Positions 1 to 12,440 are shown, numbered from the stretch's first letter. The stretch: DNA of 64,000 nucleotides from Misgurnus anguillicaudatus (GCF_027580225.2 NC_073358.2:45180001-45244000), one strand, 5' to 3'. Notes: generated by a model not told the origin, from the sequence alone. A program made the numbers and translations.

Positions 1-85
1 TACTAGTTAACATTTTTGTCAAGTGTGTCCAAACTTTTGGTCTGTACTGTATATATAAATGTACATGTATATATACATGTGTGTG

Positions 86-127
<42 letters not shown>

Positions 128-250
128 CAAAGTAATTTCAAAGTAATATATATATATATACAGTATATATATGTTTATATACTTTTTTATTCAGGACTTT
201 TTGATAAAAAAAAAATCACCTAAGGGACACAAAATAGAAGTTGAAAGGTT
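1..250. repeat. TA-rich microsatellite and element edge
   Basis: Bases 70-125 are an almost pure (TA)n run, with a second shorter TA run near 148-172. Bases 1-45 resemble the terminal sequence of a small fish DNA transposon, a motif around GTCCAAACTTTTGG next to TA, but the rest of that element lies outside the window. No coding potential was seen. Confidence 0.7.
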
Positions 251-1025
251 TGATATTGCCTTTCATTTGCATGAGTAATGAGTCCCTTTGGTTCAGCTCC
301 CTCAATACTTTAAAAATAAAAGAAACTTTGAAGTATTTAAAGATTTGACCTTGGACTGACAGCAAAGTGCCCTTGTTGTAATCACTTTAAACTGGACATA
401 TTTCATCTGCGAAAGCTGGGGTTTAAGATCTGTTTATTTTCCCAAGCATCTCTTGGTGAAGTGTGCATTATGAAAGCAAACTTTGGCAAGAGGACCATTC
501 AACATGTTGCATGTTGAAAAAGCGAAAGGGCTGGAATTTGGTTTATATTATTAATTTAGAAAACAGATGATAAGCTTAAGCATTGTTTGAGATCATGAGA
601 GAGCTTATTTATCTCATGCCAAAACAGAAATCCTGAAGGTTTTCCACAGAAGTAACATTCGGACAAAATATTTGCAGAGATGTTTTTAAAAATAAGACCG
701 CAAAAACATTACATATTAGTGTGCAGCAAAATTATACAGATAAAATTGATGCATGTGTGTTTTGCATTTGTGTTTTGTCAATGCCTGGTTTAATAAATTG
801 TACTGTGGTGTACGCTTGAATACACATTATTATAAGAATCAGCGAGTATGAACTGACATTTGCATGCAATACATAAAACTACACTCAATCTGTAATTGGC
901 TTCAGAGCCTTTGTGAAGACATAGACTTTATGAAAACCAACTGCACAGCTCCTCAAGGTCAGGAATGCATCAGGATCCCAAAATGGTCAACATATGTTCT
1001 GCTTCAAAGCAGGAAAGCCTGAAAG
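251..1025. other. gene-free AT-rich DNA
   Basis: No open frame or RNA gene was seen. The stretch near 935-1060 is similar at the base level to the reverse strand at about 6090-6215; this is described under findings. Confidence 0.5.
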
Positions 1026-1244
1026 AGATTGCAGAATCCCGAAGAGGCTGCTTTGCTACAGCATGACAATTATTCACAGACAAAGTTTCAGATAGTGATG
1101 TCACCGAAGCTGGACATTAATGATGATGAAGATGAGGAGAAGAAGGGCACTCCATCTGTTCTGGAAGAAGATCCTCAGCTGCAAGTCATAAAACTACCAC
1201 AAGATGAGGAAAACCAGCATCGTCGGTTTTCCATTCTGCTTTGA
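1026..1244 (+). other. candidate last coding exon, unrecognised
   Basis: An open frame runs about 70 codons from just after a stop at 1020-1022 to a TGA at 1242-1244. It has no good ATG, so it would have to be a 3' exon. The product is hydrophilic and very acidic in the middle (residues D-I-N-D-D-E-D-E-E-K-K) and ends R-R-F-S-I-L-L, like a genuine C-terminal tail. Possible acceptor AGs lie at 1024-1034, but the upstream polypyrimidine tract is poor. I do not recognise the family. It could be the end of a gene lying left of the window, a retrocopy fragment or a chance frame. Confidence 0.22.
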
Positions 1245-1840
1245 GCTCCATGGGTTGCATGCACAATCACTTTAATAATGTTTTTATAATAATATTGCAT
1301 CATTTTCGAATTTCTGCAAGGTGAAGTATCTCTTCGCTGCAGCACATGCATACTGTGATAACTTATAGGTGTTTGAGTTACGTGGGTGAAATGTTAAACA
1401 ATCATAATACTCCATGTTTTTATATCGCCAGTGTAATTTTATGAAATTGTATGAAGCCCCTTAGGGTTGATAAACAAAAAACCTCCACTGTTTTCAAGCT
1501 AAAATCCTTTGATAATTCATAATACATTACAACAGTGCTTTGTTCTGGACACATAGGGATGTGTGTTTAGTGTCAACTCAAGAGTGAACATAAAATATGG
1601 ATGATTACTTAAAGCAAAACACAAACATCAGAACTGAACAGAATTTCCAAAGCTTTGAATCATGTGGGTCATGTGACTTACATGTAAATTGACTTATCAT
1701 GTGTGTAGTAGCAACATTTCTCAGTGGGTCTACTTTAAAATATATAATTATTAATTAGGTCATTTTAGAAGGTTTTAATAGGGTAAACCAACCTTACAAC
1801 GTTCAAGGTAATAAATATATCAAGAAATACTAAACTACCC
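1245..1840. other. gene-free AT-rich DNA
   Basis: Nothing recognisable was seen: no open frame of note, no tandem repeat and no RNA-like structure. Confidence 0.5.
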
Positions 1841-2418
1841 TTAAAATCGGACTTTTTCAATATATAAGTGCTATAATTGGGTCCCCGGTGCTTCTATCAA
1901 TCTAGAAAATGTGAAAAGATCAACCCAGTAACTTATTTTTGGTAAATCATTATCTGAAAGCAAGGGTCATTGAAATTTGGCTCCCCTTGTGATGTCAGAA
2001 GGGGATAATACCGCCCCTTAATCTGCACTATCCAACCACCCCACTGCGATTTAGTGCAGAGATCAGCTGATTTGCATTTAAAAGGACACACCCAACATCA
2101 CTCACACCTATGAAGTGACAATTTTGACATGCACTAAACAAAATGATTCATTCAATTTACTCAATTTTTTAAGGTAAGTGGTCGCAATCAATTTATTTAA
2201 GCTACATTTAAACAGAAGTTTTTTGTTTTGTTTTTCACATTTTTTTGTTTAAATGTAGCTTAAATCAATTGATCGCGACCACTTGAATACATTTTTTTCA
2301 GTTTGTTATAATAAATTATCTATATGGTATTTTGAGCTAAAACTTCACATACGTACTCTGGGGACACCAACGATTTATTTGACATCTTAAAAAAAGTCTT
2401 GTGAAATATGTCCTTTAA
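1841..2418 (+). repeat. MITE family A, copy 1
   Basis: This copy shares long stretches with 6771-7154 (reverse), 29260-29790 and 35098-35520. Shared landmarks are AAGTGCTATAATTGGGTCCC, GATCAACCCAGTAACTT, TGATGTCAGAAGGGG and CTGCACTATCCAACCA. The best copy (29260) has inverted ends TTAAAGGGGACAT/ATGTCCCCTTTAA with a TTAA target. A separate hairpin is inserted near its 3' side. Confidence 0.75.
2174..2285. repeat. hairpin element nested in MITE A copy 1
   Basis: The left arm AAGTGGTCGC...TTTAAGCTACATTTAAACA is answered by its complement TGTTTAAATGTAGCTTAAA...GCGACCACTT, giving arms of about 40 bases around a T-rich loop. The other family A copies lack it, so it inserted later. Confidence 0.7.
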
Positions 2419-3260
2419 GGTTGTTGCAATGTTGTGCAAAAACACTAATCAATGGAGAAACGCTGTCATTGTTTGTGGTTAACATAGCGTAGGTGTTGTG
2501 TTTGTGTGTGAATTGAATATTTCATGTTTATGCATTTATATCCGACTGAGAGTGCATTGCAATGTCTATATTTTGTGTTTCCTGGTGTTAAACATATGAC
2601 CTTTTGCACTGTGAATACTCTACCAACTAAGCATTTCAAGAAACAATAATTTATTTAATTAATAATGTCTTTGTGAGTGAATATGTATGCTAAATGTTTG
2701 TGTCCTTTAGGAATGTAAAGACACTTTATTTTTTTTTTTACAAATAAAGCTGTTTGAATCTTTAATTTAATCACAAGAGTAGCCAAGGTATTAATCGTTT
2801 GTATTTGTGTAACTCAGTGGAGCTCTGCCCTCTGGTGGTTTTTAGAAGAACTACGTGCTTTATTGTCAATGTTACAAGGCAAGCTGATCACCTGTGGATC
2901 AGACTAAAAATAAAATTCTCTATGAGTGAGCTGTGCCATGCATTGTGTGTAGTGTTTTTAAAGCAGATGCCTGAGTATCAGTACAATTGCTTTACCATTT
3001 GCTTACTGATCAGCAAAAATAAGGCGATCCATAAATGTCCTTTATGTGCAGTACTTATACTGTAGGTAACTCTCTGTGAGTTTGTAATGATCATTATTTA
3101 AATTATTTACAGATTTACTATACAGCCAAAATCCTAAAGCATCTATGTATAGATAGCCGTACTTCTCCTAAAAACTAAAGAAAACTTAACAGGAATTCTT
3201 ATGGATTTAATTTAATCGTTTTAATTTTAATTGGTTTTAATGGAAACTGCAGAGAGTATT
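2419..3260. other. gene-free stretch
   Basis: No supported gene. A short V-SINE-like fragment (ATGACCTTTTGCACTG) lies near 2598. An open frame at 2799-3065 has no splice or start support. Confidence 0.45.
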
Positions 3261-3512
3261 TGAAGAGTTTCGTTGCTAAACGAGATAACTCCGTTTTTTT
3301 AATTGTTCAGAAATCTCGGTTTTTGGTTGTGCATTCCAATTAACATCAATTCAACTGCAGTTGGTTTGTTTTGATTTAAACCTTCATAACTTAAAAAATA
3401 CAGCTAAGTAGCACCATAAAACAAAATAATATCATGATAACATAATAATAAACATGTTTTGACAAAAATGTTAAAAAAATGGATTTATCTAGTTTTGCAA
3501 CGAAACTCGTCA
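3261..3512 (+). repeat. TGAAGAGTTTCGTTG MITE, copy 1
   Basis: The inverted ends are TGAAGAGTTTCGTTGC and its complement GCAACGAAACTCGTCA. Sequence is shared with 5563-5660, 48300-48548 and 62722-63080. Two of those copies sit between TA dinucleotides, which points to a Tc1/mariner-type MITE. This copy has drifted at its right end. Confidence 0.8.
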
Positions 3513-5562
3513 TTTTTTTGTTATGGTCTTTTTGCTGGTAATGTATTGGGTTCTATTGGTTAGATGATATCTGGTGGAAAGGAACCAACAGGGCATCATT
3601 AAATCCTACTGGAATAAGACCCAAAACTAACAACATAAACACTATATGAGTCAGTCTACAAAAAAGGTGGAAATGCTTGTCCCTTGCTTTTGCAGACCCC
3701 TTAATCATTTAATTTGACCCAATAATCCCATAATGATATATATTTAATAAATATAGACTGTCCTTAACATGATGAGAGAGTTTATTTATGTAATTTTCTT
3801 TCCCCCCCCCCTTTTTTTAAATGTCTGGTCCTGAAAATTGCCCTGTCCCTTTGATCATACATGGAAGTTGAACTGTGTACTTATTATGTAAAACCATGTT
3901 TTTTTTTGTAATTTACATTTACCTTTAACCTTGTATGAATTTACTACAACACTGAAATTGTAAAAATACACTATTAATATGAATAATATCAAATAAATAT
4001 TTGTCCCCCAAAATTATGTCATTGGTGTTACCCTACCCAAAGCACTTTTATTTTGAAACAACGCATCAGCTCTTTGAAGTTTTTCATGGGTCAAGAGGTC
4101 AGTGAAAGAAGTGCAGTGGAGGATGGCAAACGTTTTTTGAGATGTCTTACCTTATTTGTCTAAAATATCATGATATATCTAAGAATTTTGATATAAGATT
4201 TTTTGGATGTCATTAGTGTTACTCTTTTTTATAGCTGGGAGTGTTAAGATCTTTACATAAAAATACATTATACTGAATAAGTATGTGATTGTTACATCTC
4301 TGATGAAATAGCACATGGCTAATGGCAGCCATTTTGTTAAAATGTTTGTTTTTTTTGTCATTGGTGTTACCATCATTGGTGTTACCATAATTGTTGTTGT
4401 TACCATCATTGGTGTTACTTCTCTAATGAGTACTTCCTAAGCACTATTCATTTAACTGACCAACATAAAAGCATACAAACAAAACAAGATGGAAAAATGT
4501 TTAAGTTTATAAGTTTTATCATATTCATTATCTATTATTATATTCTCATTTTGTCAGGTATTGAAGATACAACGTCATGGATTCTTTATTAAAATGTATT
4601 AAAAATTAAACATAGATTAAGCTCCCCGTTTTGCCGATTCATAGATTTGACAAGTTAATTAATACTATTATAGAAGTTTTGGGTGTTTTAAAAGAAGTTC
4701 ATTTAAGCAGATTTCCATCACCCGAATTCCACCTTTTCTATAGAATGACCCATATATTTTTGTTGTTTTAATGGTATAAGTCTGATAGTTCATGATGCTA
4801 TTTGTAGACCTGTCATGTTTTTTCAGCAGGGACTTCTTGGGGACGAATCAAAGCATCTCATGCATGCTCTTACACAGTTAGTCATAAAAAACATTTTCAG
4901 TTGTGGGTGTCCAGGGGCTGGTAATTAATTGCTTTATGTAATAATAGACTGCAATGTTGTGAAAGAAGAGGCCTCCTCATCGTCTCCTTTCTTCATTAGA
5001 GGATCACGTCACCAGGACTCCATCAAAAGAGCGATTCACAGTGGGGACATCTGATTTACAAGCACTGTTCCCAGACCATTGTGTTTATCGTACACATACA
5101 AAATGGCTTCTCCGGTTTTTATAGTAACCCAAACTCCCATTATGGATGAAAGCATTTAGTGTGTGTTGAAAAGGTTTTTTTTTGCAGTAGTACATTAAAC
5201 AATTTTAAAATTCAGAATGTCACTGAAAATCGTTACATTTTTATAGGTTTATTATTATTTATTTATTTTTTTAAACCAAAAGCCTTATTGCCATTGGAGG
5301 CTGGTGACTTTTGTATTTTTCGAGGGCACACGATGCGAATCTCAAGGTACAACTTACAAGTCCACTGCCTAGTAAGTTATATCTACTAAAATCATTCATG
5401 TAGTTTTAACACAATATTATTTAGTTCATTTCCTTCTTACAAATTTAAGTGGATTATACATGATTAAATTAAGTTGAATTTACTCAATATGAATTAGAAT
5501 TACTCACATTTTTATGTTATGTTTAACTTAAATTTTGTTTAATATATATATATATATATATA
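3513..5562. other. gene-free stretch with a short GTTACC tandem
   Basis: AT-rich and without supported coding. Bases 4355-4420 hold three to four imperfect copies of an 18-base unit CATTGGTGTTACCATAAT. A similar unit occurs alone at 4019. A (TA)n run occupies 5541-5561. Confidence 0.5.
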
Positions 5563-5660
5563 CAGTTGAATTGAAACTAATTGGAATGCACAACCAAAAA
5601 ACGAGATTTCTGAACAATTAAAAAAACGGTGGTTATCTCGTTTTGCAACGAAACTCTTCA
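5563..5660 (-). repeat. TGAAGAGTTTCGTTG MITE, truncated copy 2
   Basis: Only one end of the element is present, matching the right part of the 62722-63080 copy and ending GCAACGAAACTCTTCA. It follows a TA microsatellite directly. Confidence 0.75.
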
Positions 5661-6247
5661 TATATATACATATAATTTAATGGAGTTTACTCATTTTATT
5701 TTGTTAAATCTACTACTAAGTAAAGGCACATGCCCATTTGCATTGTACACTGCAAGATGGGTTTTCCTATATGGGGATAATCACTTTGAAATTACTCAAA
5801 GTTATTTGAAAGTATCTCAGTTCATTCACAGACTACACCTGCAGTCTCAGTGGAGACTACAAACCCAAGAAACAGAGAGAGGGAAAAAGTGTGGATCAGA
5901 AAGAGTCAGATCTTTTCTGATCTTACAACAACTGACATGTTTTTATGTTAGGGTGAACATAAAAGTCCACAAAAACTTTAAGATTATACAAAGTAGAGGG
6001 AGAGAGACAGACTTACAAATGAGCAAAAACACAAGCAGTTTATCATAAAGTTGCAAACAACGTTTAAATCTATATACAGCCAGAATCACAGCACCACGTG
6101 AAAGCCGATGAAGATAATTGTCAAGCTTTAGGTGAATGAGACTTTTACGAATTCTGGAAGCTCTTTTGGATTTTCCTAGCTTGAAACAAAACATATGTTG
6201 ACCATTTTCGAATCTGCTACTTTGGCTGTAAGGAGATTCACAACACA
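5661..6247. other. gene-free stretch with reverse copy of a segment near 1 kb
   Basis: On the minus strand, bases about 6215-6090 align with 970-1085 on the plus strand through GGTCAACATATGTT and several following blocks. Open frames here are short and unsupported. Confidence 0.4.
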
Positions 6248-6630
6248 TTAAAGAGATAGTTCACCTTAAAATGAAATCTCCGCCATCATTTACTCATCCT
6301 CATGTTGTTCTAAACCTGTATGAATTTTTTTCTGATGAAAACAAAAGAAGACATTTTGAGAAACGATGGCAAACACACAGCAGATAGTGAGCATTGACTT
6401 CCATAGTAGGAATAAAAAAATATGATGGGATTTAATGGGTACCATCAACTTTGTGCTTACCATTATTTATCACAATACTTCCAAAATATTTTTTTTCCTA
6501 CTAGGGAAATCAGTGGTCATTATCTGCTGTGTGTTTCCCATCATTCCTCAAAATATCTTCTTTTGTTTTATCAGAAAAAAACCTCTGCTGTTTTTCATGA
6601 ATGAGTCAATGACAATTCATCCATAAAACA
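6248..6630 (+). repeat. TTAA MITE family C, copy 1
   Basis: It opens TTAAAGAGATAGTTCACC and contains TCATTTACTCATCCTCATG and CATTGACTTCCATAGTAGG, the signature also found at 21956-22710 and 35775-36037. This is a very common cyprinid MITE type with TTAA target sites. The right end is decayed, so its boundary is approximate. Confidence 0.75.
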
Positions 6631-6770
6631 AAACTCTTTGGCCCCGCTAAACATTGTCTCAAAAAGCTTAAAGCATTCAACTACATGTCTGTATATGAAA
6701 ACATAAATTGACTTCACCACCAGAGGGCAGAAAAGCACAGATTGAAAACTTTGTCAGTTTTTAGGACCCT

Positions 6771-7154
6771 TTAAAGAGGTCATATTATGACATTTATTAA
6801 GATGTAAAATAAGTATTTGGTGTCCCTTAAAATTGTCACTTTGTAGGTGCGAGCAAAAAAGTGCAATTTTTGGGGTGTGTCTTTTAAAATGCAAATGAGC
6901 CGATGAAATGCAAACACTGATTGCCATGATGGTGGTTTGTTGAAATTGAAACTCAATTATTTTTCTCTCTCTCTTTCTCTTTGCACTAAATGGCAGTGCC
7001 GTGTTTGGAGAATGCAGATTAAGGGGTGGTATCATTGACTCGCTTCCTACATCACAAAACAGGCTGAAATATCTGTTTTTTTCACATGCTTGCAGGGAAT
7101 GGTTTACCAAACAAAGTTGATCTTTTTCACGTTTCCTAGGTTGTCCCCTTAAAG
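6771..7154 (-). repeat. MITE family A, copy 2 (reverse, internally deleted)
   Basis: The reverse complement matches 29260-29790, including CATTTAGTGCAAAG, the ATGCAAATGAG segment and CCTTAAAATTGTCACTTTG. The end carrying the AAGTGCTATGATTGGG block has been lost. Confidence 0.75.
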
Positions 7155-7184
7155 TACAAATTGGATTTTGAGTTAAAGTCATTT

Positions 7185-7720
7185 TCTTAAAAATAAGATG
7201 TCCTAACTGTCACTGTCCCACAGGTGGGACGCTTGGCATTACATATTTAAAACAATAACCTACACCAATCTTGACAAATATGGTTGGAAAGCTCTAAGAA
7301 TGTAGTTTTTATATTTTAACACCATTTTGCAAAAAAAGTGACGTAAGAGTAAGAGTCATTTTCTAAAATGTTGCGGGCCAACAGGTGGGCCCAAGGTGTT
7401 ATTACATATTTGTTTGAAATATCCTAAAACCTGAAATAATCTTGACAAAATATATATTTTGGAAAGCTCTAGGAATGTAGTTTTCATATTTCAAGGCCAT
7501 TTGATAGAAATTGTATTGTGACAGTCATTTTGATAATTGTCATAGACCCCGTAGGAGTTCGTATATTCATAATTCTAATATTTTGAATCTATGAATCTTC
7601 AAAAATCTTGACAAGCTATATATCATTGGAAAGCTCGAAGAATGTAGCTCTAAGAATGTAGTTTTCATATTTCAAATATTTAATTTGCAATAACAATGCA
7701 GAGACAGTCATTTATTAATT
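7185..7720 (+). repeat. degenerate tandem repeat, unit about 175 bp, three copies
   Basis: The phrase CTTGACAAATAT..GGAAAGCTCTAAGAATGTAGTTTT recurs near 7270, 7440 and 7608, each followed by ATATTTCAA and a CATTTT(G) block. Two copies also share an upstream GTGGG..TTACATATTT block. Spacing is roughly 170 bp. I do not recognise the family. Confidence 0.6.
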
Positions 7721-8670
7721 TGTGACAAGATAATGCACATACTGGCCTTTGTTGGTAAAACCAGTAAAAGTCTGACAGAAACCTCATTTTTTTGTGATTT
7801 TCACTTGAAATTTGGTTCAGAACTAGTTGAGACTTATGTCTTTATTGTTGTCATGTTTTGCGAATAAAAATCATATATTTTTATTATTTTTAAATCTGAA
7901 ATACATACTTTATTGCATTATTTTTTATTATTTAAAATACATTTAAACTATTTTTAAATGTAATATTCCCAACTTCTAACACTTCAGTGAAAAACTTTAA
8001 AGTGTCTTCTTAAAAAAGAGACCAAGATTTTGCTTCTAGACCAAAAAAGTTGACGTTATAGTAATTTGAAGGTGCATATCACCGTTAAAGGGTTACTTTT
8101 TATACATTTTGTAATGCATGTCTGGCCGTGACTAAGAATGAGAAAGTAACAAATAATACAAAACAACATCTGTTGTAGGACGGATTAAAAACTATTTTTT
8201 TAAATACTTAAAGATTTATTTAAATTTTTACATCATTTACAGTAAATAGAATTCGGCTAGCTTTTAGATGCTGTTCACCTTTTTTTAAAAATAAAGGTTC
8301 CAACATTTTAATCACTGCTTAACTTTTATGCAGTTCACTTTAATTATTTAACAGTGAAAATACACTTTTTAAAGTACAAATATTCAATAAAGCCTTTTAT
8401 ATAAAATAAGATCTGAAGAACTTAATTGTTAATAATCATAAAATACTTTTAAAAAATATTGTGCTTTAAATGAATTTTATGTAAAAGTACCTGTCAAGTT
8501 AACTTACCTCTCACAGTTCAGTTTATTACCCACAACACTTCCATAAACAAAGTGTGATTCCTTTATTCTCTGGCAGATGGCAGTAATGTGTCTGTGTCTA
8601 CTTACTGTTGCCCTGATCAATGTGGAAGATGATGACAGATAACATGACATGATAAAAATATCATTTATAA
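7721..8670. other. gene-free AT-rich DNA
   Basis: Nothing recognisable on either strand beyond AT-rich sequence. Confidence 0.5.
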
Positions 8671-8806
8671 ATGTATGCATTACGCAGGTACTTTTATTCA
8701 AAGTGACTTACAGTGCATTACAAGATACAAGATTTTTATCACTATGTGTGCTCCTAGGTTGAACCCATGACCTTTTGCCCTGCTAATGCAATACACCAGT
8801 GAGGTA
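8671..8806 (-). repeat. tRNA-derived V-SINE, copy 1
   Basis: The reverse complement holds a B-box-like GGTCATGGGTTCAACC and the tail GTAAGTCACTTTGAATAAAAG, the conserved 3' domain of fish V-SINEs. The A-box side is weak. It is transcriptionally dead sequence rather than a tRNA gene. Confidence 0.7.
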
Positions 8807-9603
8807 AGTAGGAGGATTATATATTACAGGAGCATATTATATTATATTTTATAAATATATTACATTATACATTTAAATAACATAAGATAAATGTGATCAA
8901 TATAACCTTAGGAACATCTCTCACCTCTGGATCTATGCCAATTGCTTAGGGAAAACAATCTTAAGCATCAAAAGAAAAAAGGAAATAAACACTTCCAACA
9001 AAGCGAATGTAGTTAATTGTCAGAAGAGGACAATATACAAGCTAAAATAAATGATGATATATAGGTTAAATACAGATATTTTGTAGTTGGGTTTGTTAAT
9101 ATATTACACAACAAAGGGTTAAAACAACCCAAAAATTTGAGTGCATTTATCATTTCTACTCAAGTTTATATTGCAAGTGCAAGGCAACTCAGTGCATGAC
9201 AAAACAACTACTCTATTATAAAAATGCATGTGTAACCATGTACAATGTAACCAAGCTGTCACGGGGAGTACCAAATTTCAAAAAGTACATCTTTGCACCT
9301 AAGGAGTTCATATTAGTACCTCGGAAGTACCAAATGTATGCATATCTGACTGTACAGAATGCTGTTGCTTTGCCTGTGGGTAGTTAAAGTGAATTTGTTA
9401 TTGGGGTCGATGATGTTGTTGTTGTTTTTACAGTCAGACAGGGGATGTGGGCGTGTAATGGGTAAACAACAAAGACCCTCCACTGTCAGCCATTCTACAA
9501 ACAAAGCGCAGCTTATCCTACCAGTAGCAGTCTGGTACAGACAACACAACAGCAAACTGACAATAAGCAAGATCCCGCTCGGGCAATTTACACAACAAAC
9601 TTA
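8807..9603. other. gene-free stretch
   Basis: AT-rich. It includes a fragment near 9259-9345 (TAAGGAGTTCATATTAGTACC) of the palindromic family also seen at 38546 and 41441. Confidence 0.45.
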
Positions 9604-9779
9604 CACTGTAAAAAAAACTTTGCTGCCTTAGGATTTTTTGTTGAATCAACTCAGATTTACAAGTCATGTCAACAGAAATTAGTTGTCACAACTTATAAAA
9701 TAACTATCACCTGTAGTTATAACAACTCATCTCTAGTCAAGATAAATAATAGAAAGTTGAAATGACTTGTAAATCTATA
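9604..9779 (+). repeat. TTGCTGCC MITE, truncated by a hairpin
   Basis: It starts CACTGTAAAAAAAACTTTGC and carries TGTTGAATCAACTCAGATTT followed by ACAAGTCATGTCAAC, as at 15675-15795 and 25286-26124. The inverted right arm stops at GACTTGTAAAT, exactly where the next hairpin begins. Confidence 0.7.
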
Positions 9780-9923
9780 TTTTATGGCGTAATAGCACTT
9801 TGGGGAGTATTTCGACTCGGCGCAGTAACACCCTCCCTCTCCCATTATGAGAGTGAGAAGGGAAGCGGACTTTTCAGGCGAGTCGAAGTACTCCCAAAAG
9901 TGCTATTACGCCATAAAATATAG
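9775..9923. repeat. near-perfect 150-bp hairpin
   Basis: The left arm from 9775 (CTATATTTTATGGCGTAATA...) and the right arm ending at 9923 (...TATTACGCCATAAAATATAG) are complementary over about 45 bases with one or two mismatches. The loop holds a smaller CCCTCCC/GGGAAG stem. No second copy lies in the window. Confidence 0.75.
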
Positions 9924-12240
9924 TTCCTCTTTTAAATCTGCTTAGAAAAGCGCTACGTTTTATTTTGTACCACCAAACTTGCTCGTATAAGTACTCGTCT
10001 TAAATAGGAAAAACGTTGATGTGTTTGGTCACTTCTAACTTTATCTCTAAATGGTAGCATTGAATGAATGGGGCTAAGCTAAATGCTATCGAAGTGTTGC
10101 AGCGCGCTCCAGCGCTTACGTGCACGCACACAGATGACAGAGGGATGTATCAACAATTCTTAGTTAAGGTAATAACATTTAATATTGAAAATGAGTAGAC
10201 TATTCCTTTAACTGAGCTATAGGAACATAAAACAGTGGATTTGCAATAGACTCAATTTTTGACCTGTGTCTAGGGCTTTTAATAATTCAAAAAGGCTGTT
10301 TTACTGTAGTAATATCAGTTATATTGATTTTTAGATTTAAGCAATTGCTAAAATAATGTAGACAAAGCTAAATGTTTCATAGTGTACTAAAAGTTATTTC
10401 AATAACAGCTAAAAGTCAGTTTTCAGTTAAGACCAAACTAATTTTTTACTACCTTAGGATATTTTGTTTAAAACACATGCAAATGCTGATAATCTTTTGT
10501 TTAGATAAAATACAAATAGACATCTATTACCCCACACTGTTGAGTTGTTGGGTCATGACTGCACCACTTTAGACGTTTCACAACTGGTTAAACAATCGTT
10601 ACTTTGGTTAGACTTATGTGCAAGATTGCAAAGATTTTGATGTGGCTGCAAGAGTTTATTAAAGTCCCAAACTTTATAGTCATATTTTTCTGGACCTATA
10701 ATGAAATTATGTATTAAGTTCTGCAAACATTTTCCCGTGTCAAACCCAAACTTTATAAGTTTTTTCTTCTATTGAACACAAAATTAAAATGTTTGAAGAA
10801 TTTTTTTTCTCAATATAGGCACACGGGGATAAAGGGGGTGAGGAAAATATAAATATAAAATATTTCTTCCACGTTTTTTTAAAGGTATTGTGTGTAGATT
10901 TTAGCGGCATCTAGTGGCCGGATTGTGAATTTTAACGGCTCAGTTCCCCCCATTTTGAAATGCATAGAGAAGCTACAGTAAAAAGTAGGCTAAATGTTGG
11001 GAGTAACTTAAAAAATTACTTTATATACAAATATTTGTACTTTTTTTTACTTAATTTGATTTTACTTAAATTTACTCAGCATTACATTTTTGTAAATGTT
11101 ACCAACTGAAGTAATTTTTTTAATATGTACATGTTTGTAAGAAAGTTTTTTTTCTAGTGCGATGTGAATATAAATGCTTTAAAATATATTTTATTAAATA
11201 TATTTCAAAATATACAAAAAATGGCAATAAAAAATTTTTGGCCGATATTTCTAAAAATATTTCATATATTGGCCATTTTTGCTATATTTAGAAATAGGGG
11301 GGTTTAGCTCCCATAATCTTAGACATAATTCGAACACTATTTTTAGCACAGTTTTTTTGGCCATTTTTCTGATAGTGTTTGAATCACATTCTTAATGAAA
11401 GAGATTTAAGCTTACTGCAAATAATCAGCAGTTTTTCAAAAGCAAGTGTTTCTGAATGCTGCTAAAAGTCAGATTTATTCGTAAACCTGCTGTCTATTAT
11501 GTGTACTGAAGTAAAGGGCCAAATGGAGAACATGAGAGTAAGTAGTGAAACTTGTATAGATTGTTTATAGTTATGTACACATGGTCTTTTGCTAATGCTA
11601 TCTGTCACTTGCTACTCGAGACTGCAGAATTAGTAGGGACACTGCATTTAGGGTGGGAGCGTCTGTGGCTTTTTACCTATTGTTTTGGGAGTGTTTGAAG
11701 GATAATAATGGGGTGTTTAAAGTCACACCCATTCACACACACACAGTACAGAATCCAGCTGGTTTAGTCCCAAGACGATGTTTACCCAACCTGAGATTAC
11801 ACATTACTGTTTGTGAACAGTCTGTTCCTTTCCCACCTGCTTCTGGATGAAGAAAATGCTCGCATTCATTTTAAGGAGGGTTTATTGTCAGAAATGCAAT
11901 ATAATATACGTAACTATATTTTGAGTGTACTCCCATAATGGACTGTACTGTTTTTTTATTTTAGAATAAGATGTTTTTATCTTCATACACCGTGTAACCC
12001 CTTACATAGAAGTTGTCATTTTGCCCCACCATGTTTCTACAGTAGTCCTAAACGGACAAATTGTAAAGTCGGATCTACTTAAAGTTTTGAAAAGGTTTAA
12101 AGTTTTGAACTGTGAAAATATATTTTATAAACTTTCATATTTTGTCCAGGATTTTTTTTTTTGCTGTATGGGTTGTAAAATTAGATATATTTTATAAATT
12201 ATTGATATATGAATGTTAAAACAAAATATATTGTCAAATT
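9924..12240. other. gene-free stretch
   Basis: No supported gene. Bases 10050-10200 share GAATGGGGCTAAGCTAAATG with the element at 57523-57953. Bases 10990-11120 are relics of a TACTT-rich MITE. The frame at 11653-11850 has no supporting signals. Confidence 0.45.
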
Positions 12241-12246
12241 AAGAAA

Positions 12247-12277
12247 TATATTTCTTTCTTTCTTTCTTTCTTTCTTC
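12247..12277 (+). repeat. (TTTC)n microsatellite
   Basis: About seven TTTC units in a row, directly left of an old repeat fragment. Confidence 0.85.
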
Positions 12278-12279
12278 TT

Positions 12280-12440
12280 TACGCCATTTCAGGATCTATG
12301 GCTATAGTCATGGCGAGAACTGGTTAATCCATATACACAACTTGGGGGAAAGACAATTTGGCATTTCCAATTTGCCTAACTTGCATGTTTTTGGCCTGTG
12401 GGAGGAAACCGGAGTACCCGGAGTAAACCCATGCTGACAA
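12280..12440 (+). repeat. old interspersed repeat with ACCGGAGTACCCGGAG motif
   Basis: The segment GCATGTTTTTGGCCTGTGGG followed by AGGAAACCGGAGTACCCGG and AGTAAACCC is a motif I know as recurrent in many animal genomes. I cannot name its transposon class from this one copy. Confidence 0.5.

Noticed and set aside
5943..6248. 101-codon minus-strand frame as a gene
   Set aside because: Most of it is low-complexity hydrophobic sequence, and its start lies at a MITE edge; only the short block shared with 1 kb is of interest.
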